NCBI RefSeq assembly: GCF_000350225.1
Contig: NW_005179298.1
Span: 1-64,000, forward strand
Direction: 5' to 3'
Length of the DNA: 64,000 bases
From: Chondrus crispus
Taxonomy: Eukaryota; Rhodophyta; Florideophyceae; Gigartinales; Gigartinaceae
The notes below the pieces were generated by a model. The model was not told the DNA's origin, did no database searches, and was given only the letters and a program-made list of their open reading frames with translations. Each line of letters starts with the position of its first letter. Positions within the stretch are counted from its first letter, which is position 1. Both the position numbers and the translations under genes were made by a program. This document shows positions 33,241-43,185 of this stretch, piece after piece.

Positions 33241-33528
33241 ATTCAAAAAGGCATCCTCGGTGTGCCAACAAAATGGCGTACACATGTGACCGACGTAGAA
33301 CATCGAGTGGTTCACTCCCGGCATACATGGCATGTGACGTAAAAGACCTTCCATGTTGAGATTGCCGACATGGCGCTTGCATGCTTGGGGCCGGGAAAGT
33401 CGGCAAAAGAGGTTTCTACTTTTCGCTTTCGTTTCTGGCACCGCTGTGCAGAGGGCTTTCCAGTACAGCATTCGATTGCTTTCTCTCATCATCATCGATG
33501 ATGTCTTCGGTTTTGGCTGGGGCGCTAG
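33241..33528. other. No supported gene
   Basis: Overlapping short frames on both strands without recognised content. Confidence 0.25.
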
Positions 33529-34407
33529 TCACAGTAGCTTCAGCATTAAAGGCCTCCGTCTTGCCTCCCGGAGCAGGGCGTTTCTCTTTTTAACCAGACG
33601 ACCGGTGTCATCCATGCTGTACCATTCTGCATACGACTCGCCCTTGTATGCCCCTTCAGCCTCTACGTCAACACCGTAATTCGCCGCTATTGGCTTCCCA
33701 ATAACGCCCTTGTGTAGAATCTCCCAGAAGAAGCCTTCCAACATATCTGGGTTCCGTTTCGAAACCTCGTCTGCTTTCTCTTCAATAAGACGCAGTACGT
33801 CCTTGTTCACTCGATGGTCATGAACCAGAGCCTTTCGACTGGCGCAGGATTTGAGGATGTGACAGGCAGTGGTCGCGCGAAGGAATATGCTGCTCCCAAA
33901 TATGGACCAGATTGAATCGCCTTTCCAGACAGCTCGACGGTCAAAGGTGACGTTGGTAGTTTTGCTAAACTGTCGGCTGGGGAGGGAGGGGAGGAGGAGG
34001 TCGAGGTGGGCTAGGCACGCGAGAACGAGGGCCTCGAGAAGAAAGTAGAGCTGGTTGCCGACGCCGCCGTGCGTGATGGCGACTTGGACGGTGTTTGGAC
34101 GGGGGGTGACCACGCACGTGTGGGGAATCGTGGCCGGGTGGTGGCCGGTAAGGGATAGGGCGGCGGTGAGGTTGCGGGGGCGGGGGGGTGTTGCATGGTG
34201 CGCGCGGGGGGAAAGGACGCTAGAGTAGAGCAGGCAGCAGAAGAAGAGGATGGAGAGCGTGCGGCACACGATGGCGCGTCGCGGCTTGGTGAAACATCGA
34301 GGTCGAGGCCGCACGCATGTCCCACGGCGACGCACGCTGGTGCCAAGCCTGCGTCCAGCGTAGTAGCCTCGTGCAGAAACCAGCGCGCGACCTCGGTCTT
34401 GCCGCAC
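33529..34407 (-). CDS. Possible type II membrane glycosyltransferase (fucosyltransferase-like), uncertain start
   Basis: The frame has a basic N-terminus, one strong hydrophobic segment (TLSILFFCCLLYSSVLS) fitting a Golgi signal anchor, a proline-rich stem, then VQVAITHGGVGNQLYFLLEA, which resembles the GG(L)GNQL motif of GT11/O-fucosyltransferase-type nucleotide-sugar enzymes. The rest, to the stop at 33529, has no second motif that I recognise and the protein is shorter than these enzymes usually are. There is no ATG near the beginning of the frame, which stays open further upstream, so the 5' end is missing or spliced. Function is tentative. Confidence 0.35.
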   Translation of the reverse strand: MRQDRGRALVSARGYYAGRRLGTSVRRRGTCVRPRPRCFTKPRRAIVCRTLSILFFCCLLYSSVLSPRAHHATPPRPRNLTAALSLTGHHPATIPHTCVVTPRPNTVQVAITHGGVGNQLYFLLEALVLACLAHLDLLLPSLPSRQFSKTTNVTFDRRAVWKGDSIWSIFGSSIFLRATTACHILKSCASRKALVHDHRVNKDVLRLIEEKADEVSKRNPDMLEGFFWEILHKGVIGKPIAANYGVDVEAEGAYKGESYAEWYSMDDTGRLVKKRNALLREARRRPLMLKLL

Positions 34408-34724
34408 GCGAAGTAGTATTAGCTGACGGCCATCCAGCTGACGGCGCTCTTCGGATCACGGTCCACCAGCCAATGGGCTTCTTGCAGACGAAGAATAACG
34501 GCACCCGACTTGCGAAATTCGACGAGCTATGACGAGATGAGGGAAGGCCACTCCGGTGGCACTCCGCACAAGAAACGGCGGGGGGATGCTACTGCGGTGG
34601 CACTCCGCATGTGATACGACAGCACTGCACGGTTGAACCAGATTTCCGCCATGCTGTACCTACTGTTACATACACACTACGTAAATACTAGGTAAATACT
34701 ACGATTGCACCCCTAGTCCCCCGA
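34408..34724. other. Right edge of the interrupting block, no gene
   Basis: CGGTGGCACTCCGCA occurs twice as a direct repeat (about 34553 and 34595). No coding content. Confidence 0.35.
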
Positions 34725-36060
34725 TCACACTGCGGGTGCCCTACGAACGCCTACAGTAGGGTTGCTAGGGCATGCTGCTCCCCAACCTGCCATACTCGCG
34801 TCCGTGAAGACGCACACTTCGGGGGCGGGCCAGAGGTGCCTCCCCACGTGTACGTTGTGACTCAAGCTCGCCCACCAGTGAAGGTCGCGGATGGCGGCGT
34901 GCGAGAGGCGCGGATCGCGAGGTGGACCCCTGGAGGGGGAAAATCGGTGCTCTCTGCAAGGAGCCCCACGGACTGGCCTGCGGAGCAAAATTTCTGAGGG
35001 AGGTATGATAACCCCTTTGTCGGCCACCCCTGCTGTCCCCGGTAGGAATCTCTGCTTTTCCGAGGCGCTGAGGGCCGTGAACAGTTCCCGGAGTCGGAGT
35101 CGAGAGTCCACCACGGCCGCCGAGACGAAATTCGCTAGTCCTGCGAACCTGCGCAGCATGCGAGCGCGAACGCAGCGGCGATGCGAGGATGCGTATCGAA
35201 GGACGCGTCGGGCGCCGAGCTCCACCTTCGCGAGCTTGGCGGGGGACAGCATGAACTTCTGCGCGCACGTATCCACAACGATTCCGAGTACCTCCAACCG
35301 CTGCTCCCCCCTGAAGAAGCATTTGTCGGGATGCAGCCGTAGTCCTAGTTCGCGGAACAGCGCCCGCATGAGCGAACCCAGTTGCTCGGTGTCCTTTCTT
35401 CCGGTGGCGGAGCCCCTCGACGACTTTGCGGCGACGAAGAAGTCGTCGAGATACGAGAAAAGGCGGTGTCCCAGCGAGCGTACGAAGGATACGACGGGCT
35501 TCATCGCCTTTGTGTAGAACCATGGTGCGACGGCGAGGCCGCAGTTCATACAGAGCGGGACGAATACGTCGTCCCCCATCAGGAACGCCAAGCGCTCCCG
35601 ATCCACGCGCCTCAGTCGGAGGTGGTAGTAGGCGTCTTTTACGTCGCCCTTGAAGAGACAGTCCCCGGGACGCAGCACTGCCGCCAAGTCTGACAGCTGG
35701 TCCATACGGAACGTTCTCGACTCCATGCACTCGTTCGCCCTCTTGTAGTCGATCAACAACCTCTTCTTGCCTGCCGACTCCGTCACGAAACCCGGAAATA
35801 GCTGCCCTTTGCGCCTCCGGTCGCGGCCCTCCTCCGGGGTTGCCCGCCGGGCGAAACCGAGAGCGAGCCACCTCGCTATCTCCTTCGAAGCGAACTCGCG
35901 CTCTCCCACGTCCATCGGGTATCTCTCGGCCTCTGGTAAGGGACCTCTCGTACCCATGGGAGCTGCAGTCCGAATCGCAACTGTCTCACCAACCAGTCGC
36001 TCGTGCTGACTTCCTTCCAAGCCCTCCATGCCAGGCCCACACCCACGGAAGGTGGGACCA
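34725..36060 (-). pseudogene. Reverse transcriptase of the tyrosine-recombinase element, truncated in RNase H
   Basis: DIRS-type RT signs: FASKEIARWLALGFARRATP, KKRLLIDYKRANECMESRTF, LFKGDVKDAYYHLRLRRVDR (first catalytic Asp), VPLCMNCGLAVAPWFYTKAM and the catalytic LFSYLDDFFVAAK, then LRLHPDKCFF and a thumb-like end. It runs into the start of RNase H (EVCVFTDASMAGWGA) and stops at 34725 within the interruption. Sequence upstream of 36060 in this frame is proline/arginine-rich and is the shadow of gag, so the frame's far upstream start is not a real one. Confidence 0.8.
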
Positions 36061-36063
36061 TTC

Positions 36064-37215
36064 CTATTTGCGTCCTCGTCCCCGGCTGCCGCCTCTCCCA
36101 GTTCCCTTTCCTCCGCCGCCGCGACTGCGGGGGTGATTACCTCTGAGGGTGGCGTCCGGTTGCCGGAACTGCTGAACAGCTTCCGCCGGATTCCTCCGCC
36201 TGTGCCGGCCGGCGAGCTGGGTGGCGTACTTGATTGCCTGCACCTGCTGACGACGGAAGGCCTGGCGGCCTGCGGAACTGTACGCGGCGGGGGCGTCAAT
36301 GTACGCTGACAGAACCTCCGGATCAGCGACCCCGGTGGCCCCTTGTTTGCCGGCGAGTACCTCGTGGCGGGACGCGGCCAATTCGTATACTCCAAAGGTG
36401 CAGAGCTGGGCGTCGGATACAGATACGATTGCCTGGCGGATTTTGCGGACTGCCTCGGGGTCGGTGTCTTCGGAGATCTTCTCGACGGACTCGATGAGGT
36501 CCTCAGCAGCCTGGGTGAGTGTGTTGGAGGCGTAGGTGAGGTACGCAGCGGACGCGTAGAGGCCGGCGGCCTCCTCAGTTCTCCCGGCGCTAGTTCCGGG
36601 CGCGCAAAATGTCTTGAAGTGCGCGACGCTCTCCGGCTCAAAGCCGACCGGGTAGCTCGGCTCGAATCGCGCGGGGACTTCGAAGCGCGGACGGATGACG
36701 GAACCCCGGCGGGCCTCGTACCACTTCGGAGTGAAGGCTTGGGGGCCGTATAGGGCCTCGTTCGGATCGTCCGAGTCCGCGTCTTCGTCGTCTGGGTCCT
36801 CGGGGGGGCCCTGATCTCGGTCCTCAGCTCCGGTGAGTGTCGCGGCGGCCTTGACAGCTCGTGCAGCGGCTTGGGCGGCGAGATCGGCTGTCGGAGGGCC
36901 AGCCGCACCAGGATTCTCGACGGCGGTTGTGTCGGTCTCAGCGGCGCGGGTGTCGAGAGCAGGCGCCGAGCCCGGGAGGACTGGAAACGGGTTAGCATTA
37001 GCCCTGTTGGCGAGGGCTTCGTTGATCTTTTGTGCGACGATATCGCTAATTGCGGCCGCAGTGGCCGAGTCTAATGCAGGTGGCGCCGAAGGGCCGGCGA
37101 GCTCTTCGCTCGGCGGGACCGATGGCGGTACTTCTCCTGAAATTCCTAGCCGACGGGATCGGCCTAGGTAGTGCGTCGAACCTCCGAGCGGGCTGCACGG
37201 GGAATCGCTTCTCTC
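36064..37215 (-). CDS. Gag-like ORF of the tyrosine-recombinase element (383 codons, no ATG)
   Basis: The frame opens after a TAA next to repeat A1 and runs to 36064. It contains AAAISDIVAQKINEALANRA, an acidic stretch, ALYGPQAFTPKWYEARRGS, AHFKTFCAPGTSAGRTEEAA, DPEAVRKIRQAIVSVSDAQL and an Arg/Gly-rich tail (RSRGGGGKGTGRGGSRGRGR) suited to nucleic-acid binding. It ends just upstream of the RT frame, the place of gag in DIRS-type elements. No ATG occurs near the start, so initiation is unexplained: non-AUG, splicing or loss. Assignment is by position and composition. Confidence 0.5.
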   Translation of the reverse strand, partial: ERSDSPCSPLGGSTHYLGRSRRLGISGEVPPSVPPSEELAGPSAPPALDSATAAAISDIVAQKINEALANRANANPFPVLPGSAPALDTRAAETDTTAVENPGAAGPPTADLAAQAAARAVKAAATLTGAEDRDQGPPEDPDDEDADSDDPNEALYGPQAFTPKWYEARRGSVIRPRFEVPARFEPSYPVGFEPESVAHFKTFCAPGTSAGRTEEAAGLYASAAYLTYASNTLTQAAEDLIESVEKISEDTDPEAVRKIRQAIVSVSDAQLCTFGVYELAASRHEVLAGKQGATGVADPEVLSAYIDAPAAYSSAGRQAFRRQQVQAIKYATQLAGRHRRRNPAEAVQQFRQPDATLRGNHPRSRGGGGKGTGRGGSRGRGRK

Positions 37216-37216
37216 T

Positions 37217-37402
37217 TAGAGAAGCGGATGACTGGCTCTTCCGGTTCGCCTGCCTGCGCGCCGACGGCAGATAATGTACTGTACTACTACCACGCCGTCC
37301 TCTTGTCCACGTGTACAGCGTGCAATCGTTTCCAAGAGCAGGCGCGCAGGCATCGCGCGGCGTAGGTCGTTACATGGTGATCCGTGGATACCTGACCGTA
37401 AT
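37217..37402. repeat. 186-bp repeat A1 (matches 12387-12572)
   Basis: 5' end of the tyrosine-recombinase element in minus orientation. The neighbouring TAA at 37216-37218 closes the gag frame upstream. Confidence 0.8.
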
Positions 37403-38336
37403 TTTGCTCCTACTCAATGGCATCGAAGGGCTCTGCAGACGAGACCGGAAACCAATCGGGATATCCCTGAGCAGGCATGCCGCCCTCATCTGCGCTGCTG
37501 CTGTTGCTTCTCCGCCAAGGAAGTAATACCAGGCGCTCCCTCACCTTCCGCACGATGTCCTCCTTCATATTCTCGACCGCATGACCCCCCGCCCAAACCA
37601 CCCTCTTCTCCCAGTTGTGCACCAACCACTGACATGTGGGCCTCGCTCGCGCACCGTCATCTCGGCATCGCCCCAGCCCAGCACGCGCTTTAGGCCGCCG
37701 CCATCTCTTCGCTCACCACCTTCCTCGTGTCCTGCTGGTGCCCTGCCACCGGCGCCTTCGTCCCGGGCGTCCCTGTGCACTTCGGCAAGGGCTTTACCGA
37801 GGTCCACGCCCGCGGCGGCGTCGAGTGAGACGTTGCAGAGGACTCCGTCGCCGCCTACGTCTTGGGCCGCCACAAGGACGTCGCCGTCTCCGTCCCCGTC
37901 GTCACCATGCACTTCTTCCTTAAGGCCGCGAGTCCATTCCCCATGGAGCGCATGCCTCTGCGCCTCGTACACGTCTCCAAGACCGCGCCGCGCGATCCAC
38001 CCGCCTTCCCGCCGTCGGCCCCACCACTGCTCGACACGCCCGACAGGCGCACGCGCGCGTCGTCGTCAATGGCTCGACACTGCTCGCGTGTGCCGTGTCC
38101 AGCGGCGATTGTGTGTGCGTGGTGGACGTGCACGTGCCGCCAGAGCTGCTGCTGGCCAAACCGCCGCTGCACACGATGGCCGTAGATTACGACCGCGCGT
38201 CGCGCGCGGCGTACTGGCTCAAGTCTGTCGACGTCGTGCCGTGCATCCTGCCGCTGCCCCCAATCGCCGATGACGCGTCGTGCTTCACACCGCACGTGCC
38301 GGACATGACGCCCTCGCGCCCGTGGGCATGCTGGCG
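37403..38336 (+). pseudogene. Degenerate, GC-rich gene relic (unassigned)
   Basis: In one + frame, protein-like pieces are separated by stops: TTFLVSCWCPATGAFVPGVP, VHFGKGFTEVHARGGVE, then DVAEDSVAAYVLGRHKDVAV and SVPVVTMHFFLKAASPFPME (about 37700-37960). Another frame continues CVCVVDVHVPPELLLAKPPL near 38110. The V-H-F-G-K-G...DV-x-V-S-V-P pattern recalls LEA_2/DUF3712-type beta proteins, but this is a weak resemblance. Minus-strand frames here look like shadows. Confidence 0.25.
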
Positions 38337-38411
38337 GGAGCTGGAGAATGGGAGCTGGAGAATGGGGGCTGGAGGATGGGAGCTGGAGGATGGGAGCTGG
38401 AGGATAGAGGA
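38337..38411. repeat. Minisatellite, 14-bp unit, about five copies
   Basis: Unit GGGAGCTGGAGAAT with small variants (GGAT, GGGG). Confidence 0.85.
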
Positions 38412-38885
38412 TGTTGGAGGCGGGAACGCGAAAGACAGAGATGCGCTTGTTGGCGGAGGATGCTACACTGCTTTGTCGCTCTCACTCCCGCTAAAAATGC
38501 GATTTTTGTATGTTGCACATTTGCCTCGTCCGTGGTCGAGCCCGCGATTTCGGGTTGTTTTTTCATTTTTGCTTTTTGCTTGTTTATTCATGCAGAAACT
38601 GAGAAACTTCATGATTCTTCATGAAGAAACGACTTTAGACAATGGAAGACACTGCATGGAGATGGGCTACAGGGACCCTAGGAAGGCATGAGGGATCTCG
38701 ATTTCGATGGTTGATCGCAATTATCGGTGGGTCGCCTGAAGAAGGCCGAAGTGGTGATTTTTTCATTTTGCAGCTTTATCTGGCAGTTTTTGCGCGCAAT
38801 TGCGCGCAAAAACATGATTTAATGAAATCGCGGGGTCGAGCCTATACCAGTTTTGTCATTTGTGCATACACAAATTACAGTGAAT
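38412..38885. other. AT-rich spacer with a palindrome, no gene
   Basis: Long T and A runs and the 28-bp palindrome at 38786-38813. It ends at the Harbinger left TIR. Confidence 0.35.
38786..38813. repeat. Perfect 28-bp palindrome
   Basis: GTTTTTGCGCGCAA and its exact reverse complement with no loop. Confidence 0.85.
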
Positions 38886-38901
38886 AGAGACTTTACGAAA
38901 C
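38886..38901 (+). repeat. Harbinger left TIR
   Basis: Exact 16-bp inverted match to 44745-44760. A subterminal perfect inverted repeat follows at 38906-38922/38948-38964. Confidence 0.85.
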
Positions 38902-38905
38902 CAAG

Positions 38906-38964
38906 AAATCACTAAATTGTGACTAATCCCGAGACGAGAAATGTTCATCACAATTTAGTGATTT
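38906..38964. repeat. Subterminal inverted repeat, 17-bp arms
   Basis: AAATCACTAAATTGTGA at 38906-38922 and its reverse complement at 38948-38964; a possible transposase-binding structure. Confidence 0.75.
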
Positions 38965-39021
38965 TTTGTGCGCGGTTGTGGTTTACGAATTGACAAAAAA
39001 TGGTCACTTTGCAGCACCGCT

Positions 39022-40254
39022 ATGCCTCGTACTCAATACGAGCGTCCGAGTCTCATACCTTGCCAAGCAAGCGGCATTTTCAGCCCCGTCTTCCTAACCG
39101 TCATCCCCAGAATGCGCCAGCAGTCCTACACAAAAAGGGTTATGCAGCGCAAGGTACGTCGCTCCAGTAAACGACTCCGCTACTCTCTATGTAGTCTTTG
39201 GGTAGGTCTGTTACCTATGTACTTTGCAAGCCAAAAACGTCGTCTGCGCGTGGACCTTATGAAACTAATGCGCCGAACCGTAGCGATAAGCAGTATGACC
39301 TTCAATGTAAACACGTTCTCCAACCTTCGATGTCTTCAGGACTTTCGCTTCCGTCTGAAAGAAATACCGCAGATCTCAGACGCTATACGATGGAATACAG
39401 GAAGGACCAGCAGGTCTAGTTATAAATGTAGTGCCGTAACAGCGACTTGCAGTTTACTCCGAAGACTAGCGTATCCATGTAGGTGGGTCGATCTAGAATT
39501 GAAATTTGGAATGCACTCATCCGCCCTGAGTGAGATTTTCTGGGAAGCTATTGAAAGTTTGTATACCAAACGGAGCCATCTACTTACCACTTTTAGGTCA
39601 GACCTTCTTCAAGAGAGGGCCGTACAGTATGCAGCCGTTATCGAGGCGAGAGGTGCACCCCTTGATAATTGCGTTGGGTTTATAGATGGGACAAAAGTCC
39701 AGATGTGTAGACCAGGTGGGCCTGCTGTCAACCAAAGAAGTGTGTACTCAGGACATAAGCGCTTTCACTGTCTATTGTATCAGACGATAACGGCCCCCGA
39801 CGGCCTTGTATATCATCTTTACGGGTCGGTGGAAGGGCGACGTCACGACATGACTCTATATAGACTGAGTGGGATGGAGGGATTCTTGTCTGACACCCCT
39901 CTCATAAATGGGAAGCAGTACTGCATTTATGGGGACGCGACGTATGCCCTGCGATCGTGGTTACAAGTTGGATTTCCAAATTTGTCGGCAACAGACGAGG
40001 AGCACTTATACAATGCATGTATGAGCGCGGTGCGGGAAGCAGTGGAATGGAATTATGAGGAGATCAAGCTTTACTTTACTTCTCAAGATATGAAATGGAG
40101 GCTGAAATGTAGGGAAGCACCTATAGCGCTGATGTATATATCGGCAGCTCTACTTGTCAACTTCAAAACTTGCCTCGGGCACAAGGGACAGATCGGTACA
40201 TGGTTTGAATGCCAGGCCCCGTCACTCGCTGAATATGAGCTTTGCCAATCCTGA
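39022..40254 (+). CDS. Harbinger DDE nuclease (transposase), about 410 aa
   Basis: Cuts and pastes the element together with the Myb-like partner. The first in-frame ATG is at 39022. The N-terminal part contains FRFRLKEIPQISDAIRW and the helical SLLRRLAYPCRWVDLELKFG, then LSEIFWEAIE. The catalytic domain (DDE_Tnp_4) shows NCVGFIDGTKVQMCRPGG (first D), YSGHKRFHCLLYQTITAPDG, GSVEGRRHDMTLYRLSGM, YCIYGDATYAL (second D) and SAVREAVEWNYEEIKLYF (E). The C-terminal NFKTCLG is typical. The frame is intact, so this copy could make an active nuclease. Length fits the family (350-450 aa). Confidence 0.85.
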   Translation: MPRTQYERPSLIPCQASGIFSPVFLTVIPRMRQQSYTKRVMQRKVRRSSKRLRYSLCSLWVGLLPMYFASQKRRLRVDLMKLMRRTVAISSMTFNVNTFSNLRCLQDFRFRLKEIPQISDAIRWNTGRTSRSSYKCSAVTATCSLLRRLAYPCRWVDLELKFGMHSSALSEIFWEAIESLYTKRSHLLTTFRSDLLQERAVQYAAVIEARGAPLDNCVGFIDGTKVQMCRPGGPAVNQRSVYSGHKRFHCLLYQTITAPDGLVYHLYGSVEGRRHDMTLYRLSGMEGFLSDTPLINGKQYCIYGDATYALRSWLQVGFPNLSATDEEHLYNACMSAVREAVEWNYEEIKLYFTSQDMKWRLKCREAPIALMYISAALLVNFKTCLGHKGQIGTWFECQAPSLAEYELCQS

Positions 40255-40269
40255 CCCTCACGACGGAAA

Positions 40270-40940
40270 TCATGATGAAGAAATGGAGAGGGAACGGGCT
40301 GCGTGCACGGGCCAGTCGCGGAGCAGGCCGTCGCCGCCGAACGGGACCTCGACATCGTCGAACTCGAAGCCCAGGTCGACTAGCGGGTCGTGCATAAAGC
40401 CCTTCCAGTACGGCGGCAGGTCCTTCGACAGCAGGCACCGCTTGTAACACGTCGGGCGCATGGTGACCTCCGTGGCGAACAGGAGGAGGCAGCTGGTGTA
40501 CCACAGGACGATGAAGACGACAAACATGGCGAGCAGGAAGGTGAGCATGAAGCAGAGCGGGATGACCAGCGGCACGGCCAGCGTGGCGGCCATGCGGATG
40601 GGGGCGAAGAGCAGAGCAGGAGCGGTGACTGGATGAACTCGTCGACCTCTGCGCCGACTTGACGCTGCGTGGTCTGCAGGTGGGTTTGCCAGTGCGACAG
40701 CATGAGACGCCACTTGTCTGCGTCAAAATGGCGTGGCCTGCAGGCCACGGCCGCGCGCCATGGCGCGCGCGGAGCGCAGCACGGTGCGGTGCGGCGCGCT
40801 TTGCGGAGAGAGTGGATGGCCATGCACACGCCGGAGGCAGACGAGCGCAGTGGAGGTCCAGGGCGGTTACGCAGCCAGGCAGAAGGGCATGGGGCACGGG
40901 GTACTTGGCGGAGGACATCTCGAGGGGAGGCTGCTAGCAT
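40270..40940 (-). pseudogene. N-terminal fragment of a membrane-anchored alpha/beta hydrolase, frameshifted
   Basis: ATG at 40940 (MLAASPRDVLRQVPRA), a helical stretch ending QRQVGAEVDEFIQ, then after a one-base shift near 40640 a long hydrophobic segment (AATLAVPLVIPLCFMLTFLL to FIVLWYTSCLLLF). It ends LPPYWKGFMHDPLVDLGFEF, DDVEVPFGGDGLLRDWPV, which looks like the start of an esterase/aminopeptidase-type hydrolase (...vevP...DG..L.gW). The catalytic core is missing; the sequence runs out 15 bp from the transposase stop. So a host gene piece sits inside the transposon. Confidence 0.4.
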
Positions 40941-42008
40941 GGTGGCCGGCGGAAGGGGAGGGCTGGAGTCCGGGTCGGAGGGGAGAACTGGGAAAGGAGT
41001 AGATGTAGGAGGGAAGGGAGGGGGTTTCACGATATGCAGGAGGTTGTTGGAGGAGTAGAGGGGTGTTCCCAAGTGACGCTCCAAGCTTCAAGCAGCCAGG
41101 GAGACGTATACGAGTACAACATAATAGGGCGAGGATACGCTGGCAGATGTGCGCCGCTGGTTGCGCGAAGCTTCGGGGCGTGTAATGGACATAAGCGGCA
41201 CAAATATTCGGTCGCTACGGGCTTCCAGGCAAGATACCGCTCCCCATGGCACCCCTCGTCTTCTCCACCACCGCCGCTTCACGCCAGCCATGTCCCGCGC
41301 GCTACAATCCCCACCTCTGACAGTCACGCGCGCGCGGCCTGCGTCTGCCGTCGCGCTTCCCGCGCTTCTTGCGGCGCGCCGCGCTCTTGCACGCCCCCGC
41401 CGCGCCGCACCCCGCACGATCCGCCACCTGGACGGCCCGTGCCTTCTAGTCCCCGTGCGCGCGTACGACGTGTCGCGCGGCCTCTGCGTCGTGCGCAGGC
41501 GCACCGCCCGCAGCGACGACTGCATCAGCTTCCGCGCAAGCCTGCCCAACATTGTCGTCGAGATCATCCGGCCCGACGCGGACTATATCGACTTGGACTT
41601 CGTCGCCCCCAGCGGCGAGGGGCTCTCCGTTTACGCTGCCTTCCAGACCGCCAGCGGACAGCGCCGTCCAGGCCGCCAGCGGACAGCTGCTCGCCGATAG
41701 TCGCGTCTCCGGGCCAGACCGCGCGCGGCCGCGAGGTCGCCTTCTTTGGAACCCGCCGGCTCGCGCGGAAGGGCACGAATGAGGTCGTTTTCAGGCACTT
41801 TGAATGGTGTTCAACGCGTCTTTTTTCGGGGTAAACGCGTGCGTTGTGTAACACATGTACGCCCCGGTGGCCAAGTTTGGGGTAAGTGGCGGGGGAGGGA
41901 GCGGGGCGTGGAAGGCGTAGAGAGACCTCACGGGTCCGGACCGGATGCGGGACTGCCGCGAAAGGGGGGGAGGGGGCGGGAGAAGAGAGGGATTGCATTT
42001 TAGCATAT
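40941..42008 (+). other. Internal Harbinger cargo with an unassigned ORF (41149-41700)
   Basis: The + frame 41149-41700 contains protein-like sequence in its second half (PCLLVPVRAYDVSRGLCVV, SFRASLPNIVVEIIRPDADY, IDLDFVAPSGEGLSVYAAFQ) after an arginine-rich head. Possibly an exon or relic of a host gene; family not recognised. Confidence 0.3.
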
Positions 42009-42606
42009 TGGGCGACTCCGAAAAACATAAATTGTGTACACACAAAATTTCCTTGTGTATGTGTGTCGTATTTTGTGCCTTGGCACGGAAATGCATGTGA
42101 ACAAAAATTTGTGTAAGACACATTTAATGCCAATTCACCCTGAGTGAGGTGTCAGCACGCCGGCGGACGGATTGCGGTACCCCCTTCACGCCCTATCCTA
42201 TGATACTGACGAAGGAGCCGCCGGCTTGGGGACAAATATCGGGTGCCGGCTCCTCGTCGGAGTCGGCAACATGAGCCATATAGACGTTGGGCTGCGGGGT
42301 TGGACAGCGGCTGATACGACGGAGGGAAAGTGTGAAGGGAGGCCAGATCGAAATAGGAATGAGGTTGCCCAGGGGTGGGATGGGTTGATCGGACAGATCG
42401 CAGAGAAATATTTGAGCACATGGTATGATATAGGGTGGTATAGGTGGGTGCGGATGTGCGTTTGTGTCTGTGCACAAACAATTACATCGGGAGGGGAACG
42501 AAGAGCAAATCGGCGGTTTGTGTATGCACAAACACCTCCGACTCAATCAAAATCGGCGGATTTGCGCATACACAAAATGTGTTTTTATGTTTTTCGGAGT
42601 CGCCCA
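42009..42606. mobile_element. MITE-like element, about 600 bp, nested in the Harbinger cargo
   Basis: TGGGCGACTCCGAAAAACAT at 42009 onward and its reverse complement ending at 42606 form 23-bp terminal inverted repeats. Internal TTGTGTACACACAAA-type words occur near both ends. No ORF of note and no clear target duplication. Related end sequence (GTGTACACACAATTTGTG ... GGCGCCCATT) recurs at about 48257-48300. Confidence 0.65.
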
Positions 42607-43185
42607 TTGTAGGGCGACAGATGACGTTGCGTGCAGCGTCCAATTCGCGTCTACACCGACCTGTCGCGCCGCGGTTGGCCGTTTCCGCTCGGCATCCTGC
42701 TTTCCTCATTGCTGTCGCCTCGTCTCTCTCCCCTCCCCAATCATCTCGCCCTCCATGCAATCCTTCTCCCCTGCGCCTGGGAATCACGTCTTACCGACAC
42801 TCACTCCCCCGCACTACTTCAATCCCCCCTCTCCCCCCACCCCCCGTCACCCTCCGGGCATCTTCGCCCTCCGCTCCAGCATGCGTGCCCCGGACTACAA
42901 GCTCGGCTCCCCCTCTCGCGGAAAACCCTACCCAACCCCGCCTGCCCTCTCGCTACCACAAACCGTGGCACTTCGTCCTCCGCGTCGCGCGACCCCGTGC
43001 GCCGTGCGCCACATCTCCACTTCGTTCGCGGCCCCCACGGCCACAAGGTATTACACGTCGCCTCCGTCGTACTCGCACCCGCCCGTCCGCCACGGTCACA
43101 CTCGAAATGTACTTGGCGTACGCGCATCGTTTCGCTTTTTTTGTGACGCGCATGAGGATGGAAAATGCAAACAGCATGATGACAC
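42607..43185 (+). other. Unassigned proline-rich frame in the Harbinger cargo
   Basis: A + frame from about 42754 to 43189 is open and proline/serine-rich (HVLPTLTPPHYFNPPSPPTP). It may be a relic of a plastid- or mitochondrion-targeted N-terminus. No domain. Confidence 0.2.

Larger units (their letters stand above)
29121..34740. other. 5.5-kb block interrupting the RNase H gene; mostly gene relics
   Basis: The block separates the two halves of RNase H. An identical 15-mer, AGTGCCACCGCAGTA, occurs near both edges in inverted orientation (29139-29153 and 34590-34604), which might be the end of an inserted element, but no clear duplication was found. Contents recognised: a DegP-like fragment and a possible glycosyltransferase ORF, listed separately. 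29300-29795 and 30800-31437 show no gene. Confidence 0.4.
12198..37402 (-). mobile_element. Tyrosine-recombinase retrotransposon (DIRS/PAT/Ngaro-like), twice interrupted
   Basis: Reading on the minus strand: 186-bp repeat A1 (37402-37217), gag (37215-36064), RT (36060-34725), then RNase H (29107-28463), tyrosine recombinase (28463-27789 continued at 12922-12599), repeat B1, A2 and B2 (12198-12226). A1-ORFs-B1-A2-B2 is the split-direct-repeat plan of PAT/Ngaro elements. Two blocks interrupt it: a Gypsy element in the recombinase (12928-27783) and a 5.5-kb block between RT and RNase H (about 29120-34740). That the RT half and the RH-YR half are one element is inferred from domain order, strand and the matching A repeats. 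Two separate copies remain possible. Confidence 0.6.

Noticed and set aside
36343..36753. 136-codon + frame opposite the DIRS-type gag
   Set aside because: Exact antisense of the gag frame, glycine/arginine-rich, no domain.
36060..36998. The first ~310 codons of the long minus-strand frame ending at 34725, which would make RT a 757-aa protein
   Set aside because: This part is Pro/Arg/Ser-rich and overlaps the gag frame, which reads more like protein; it is taken as a shadow.
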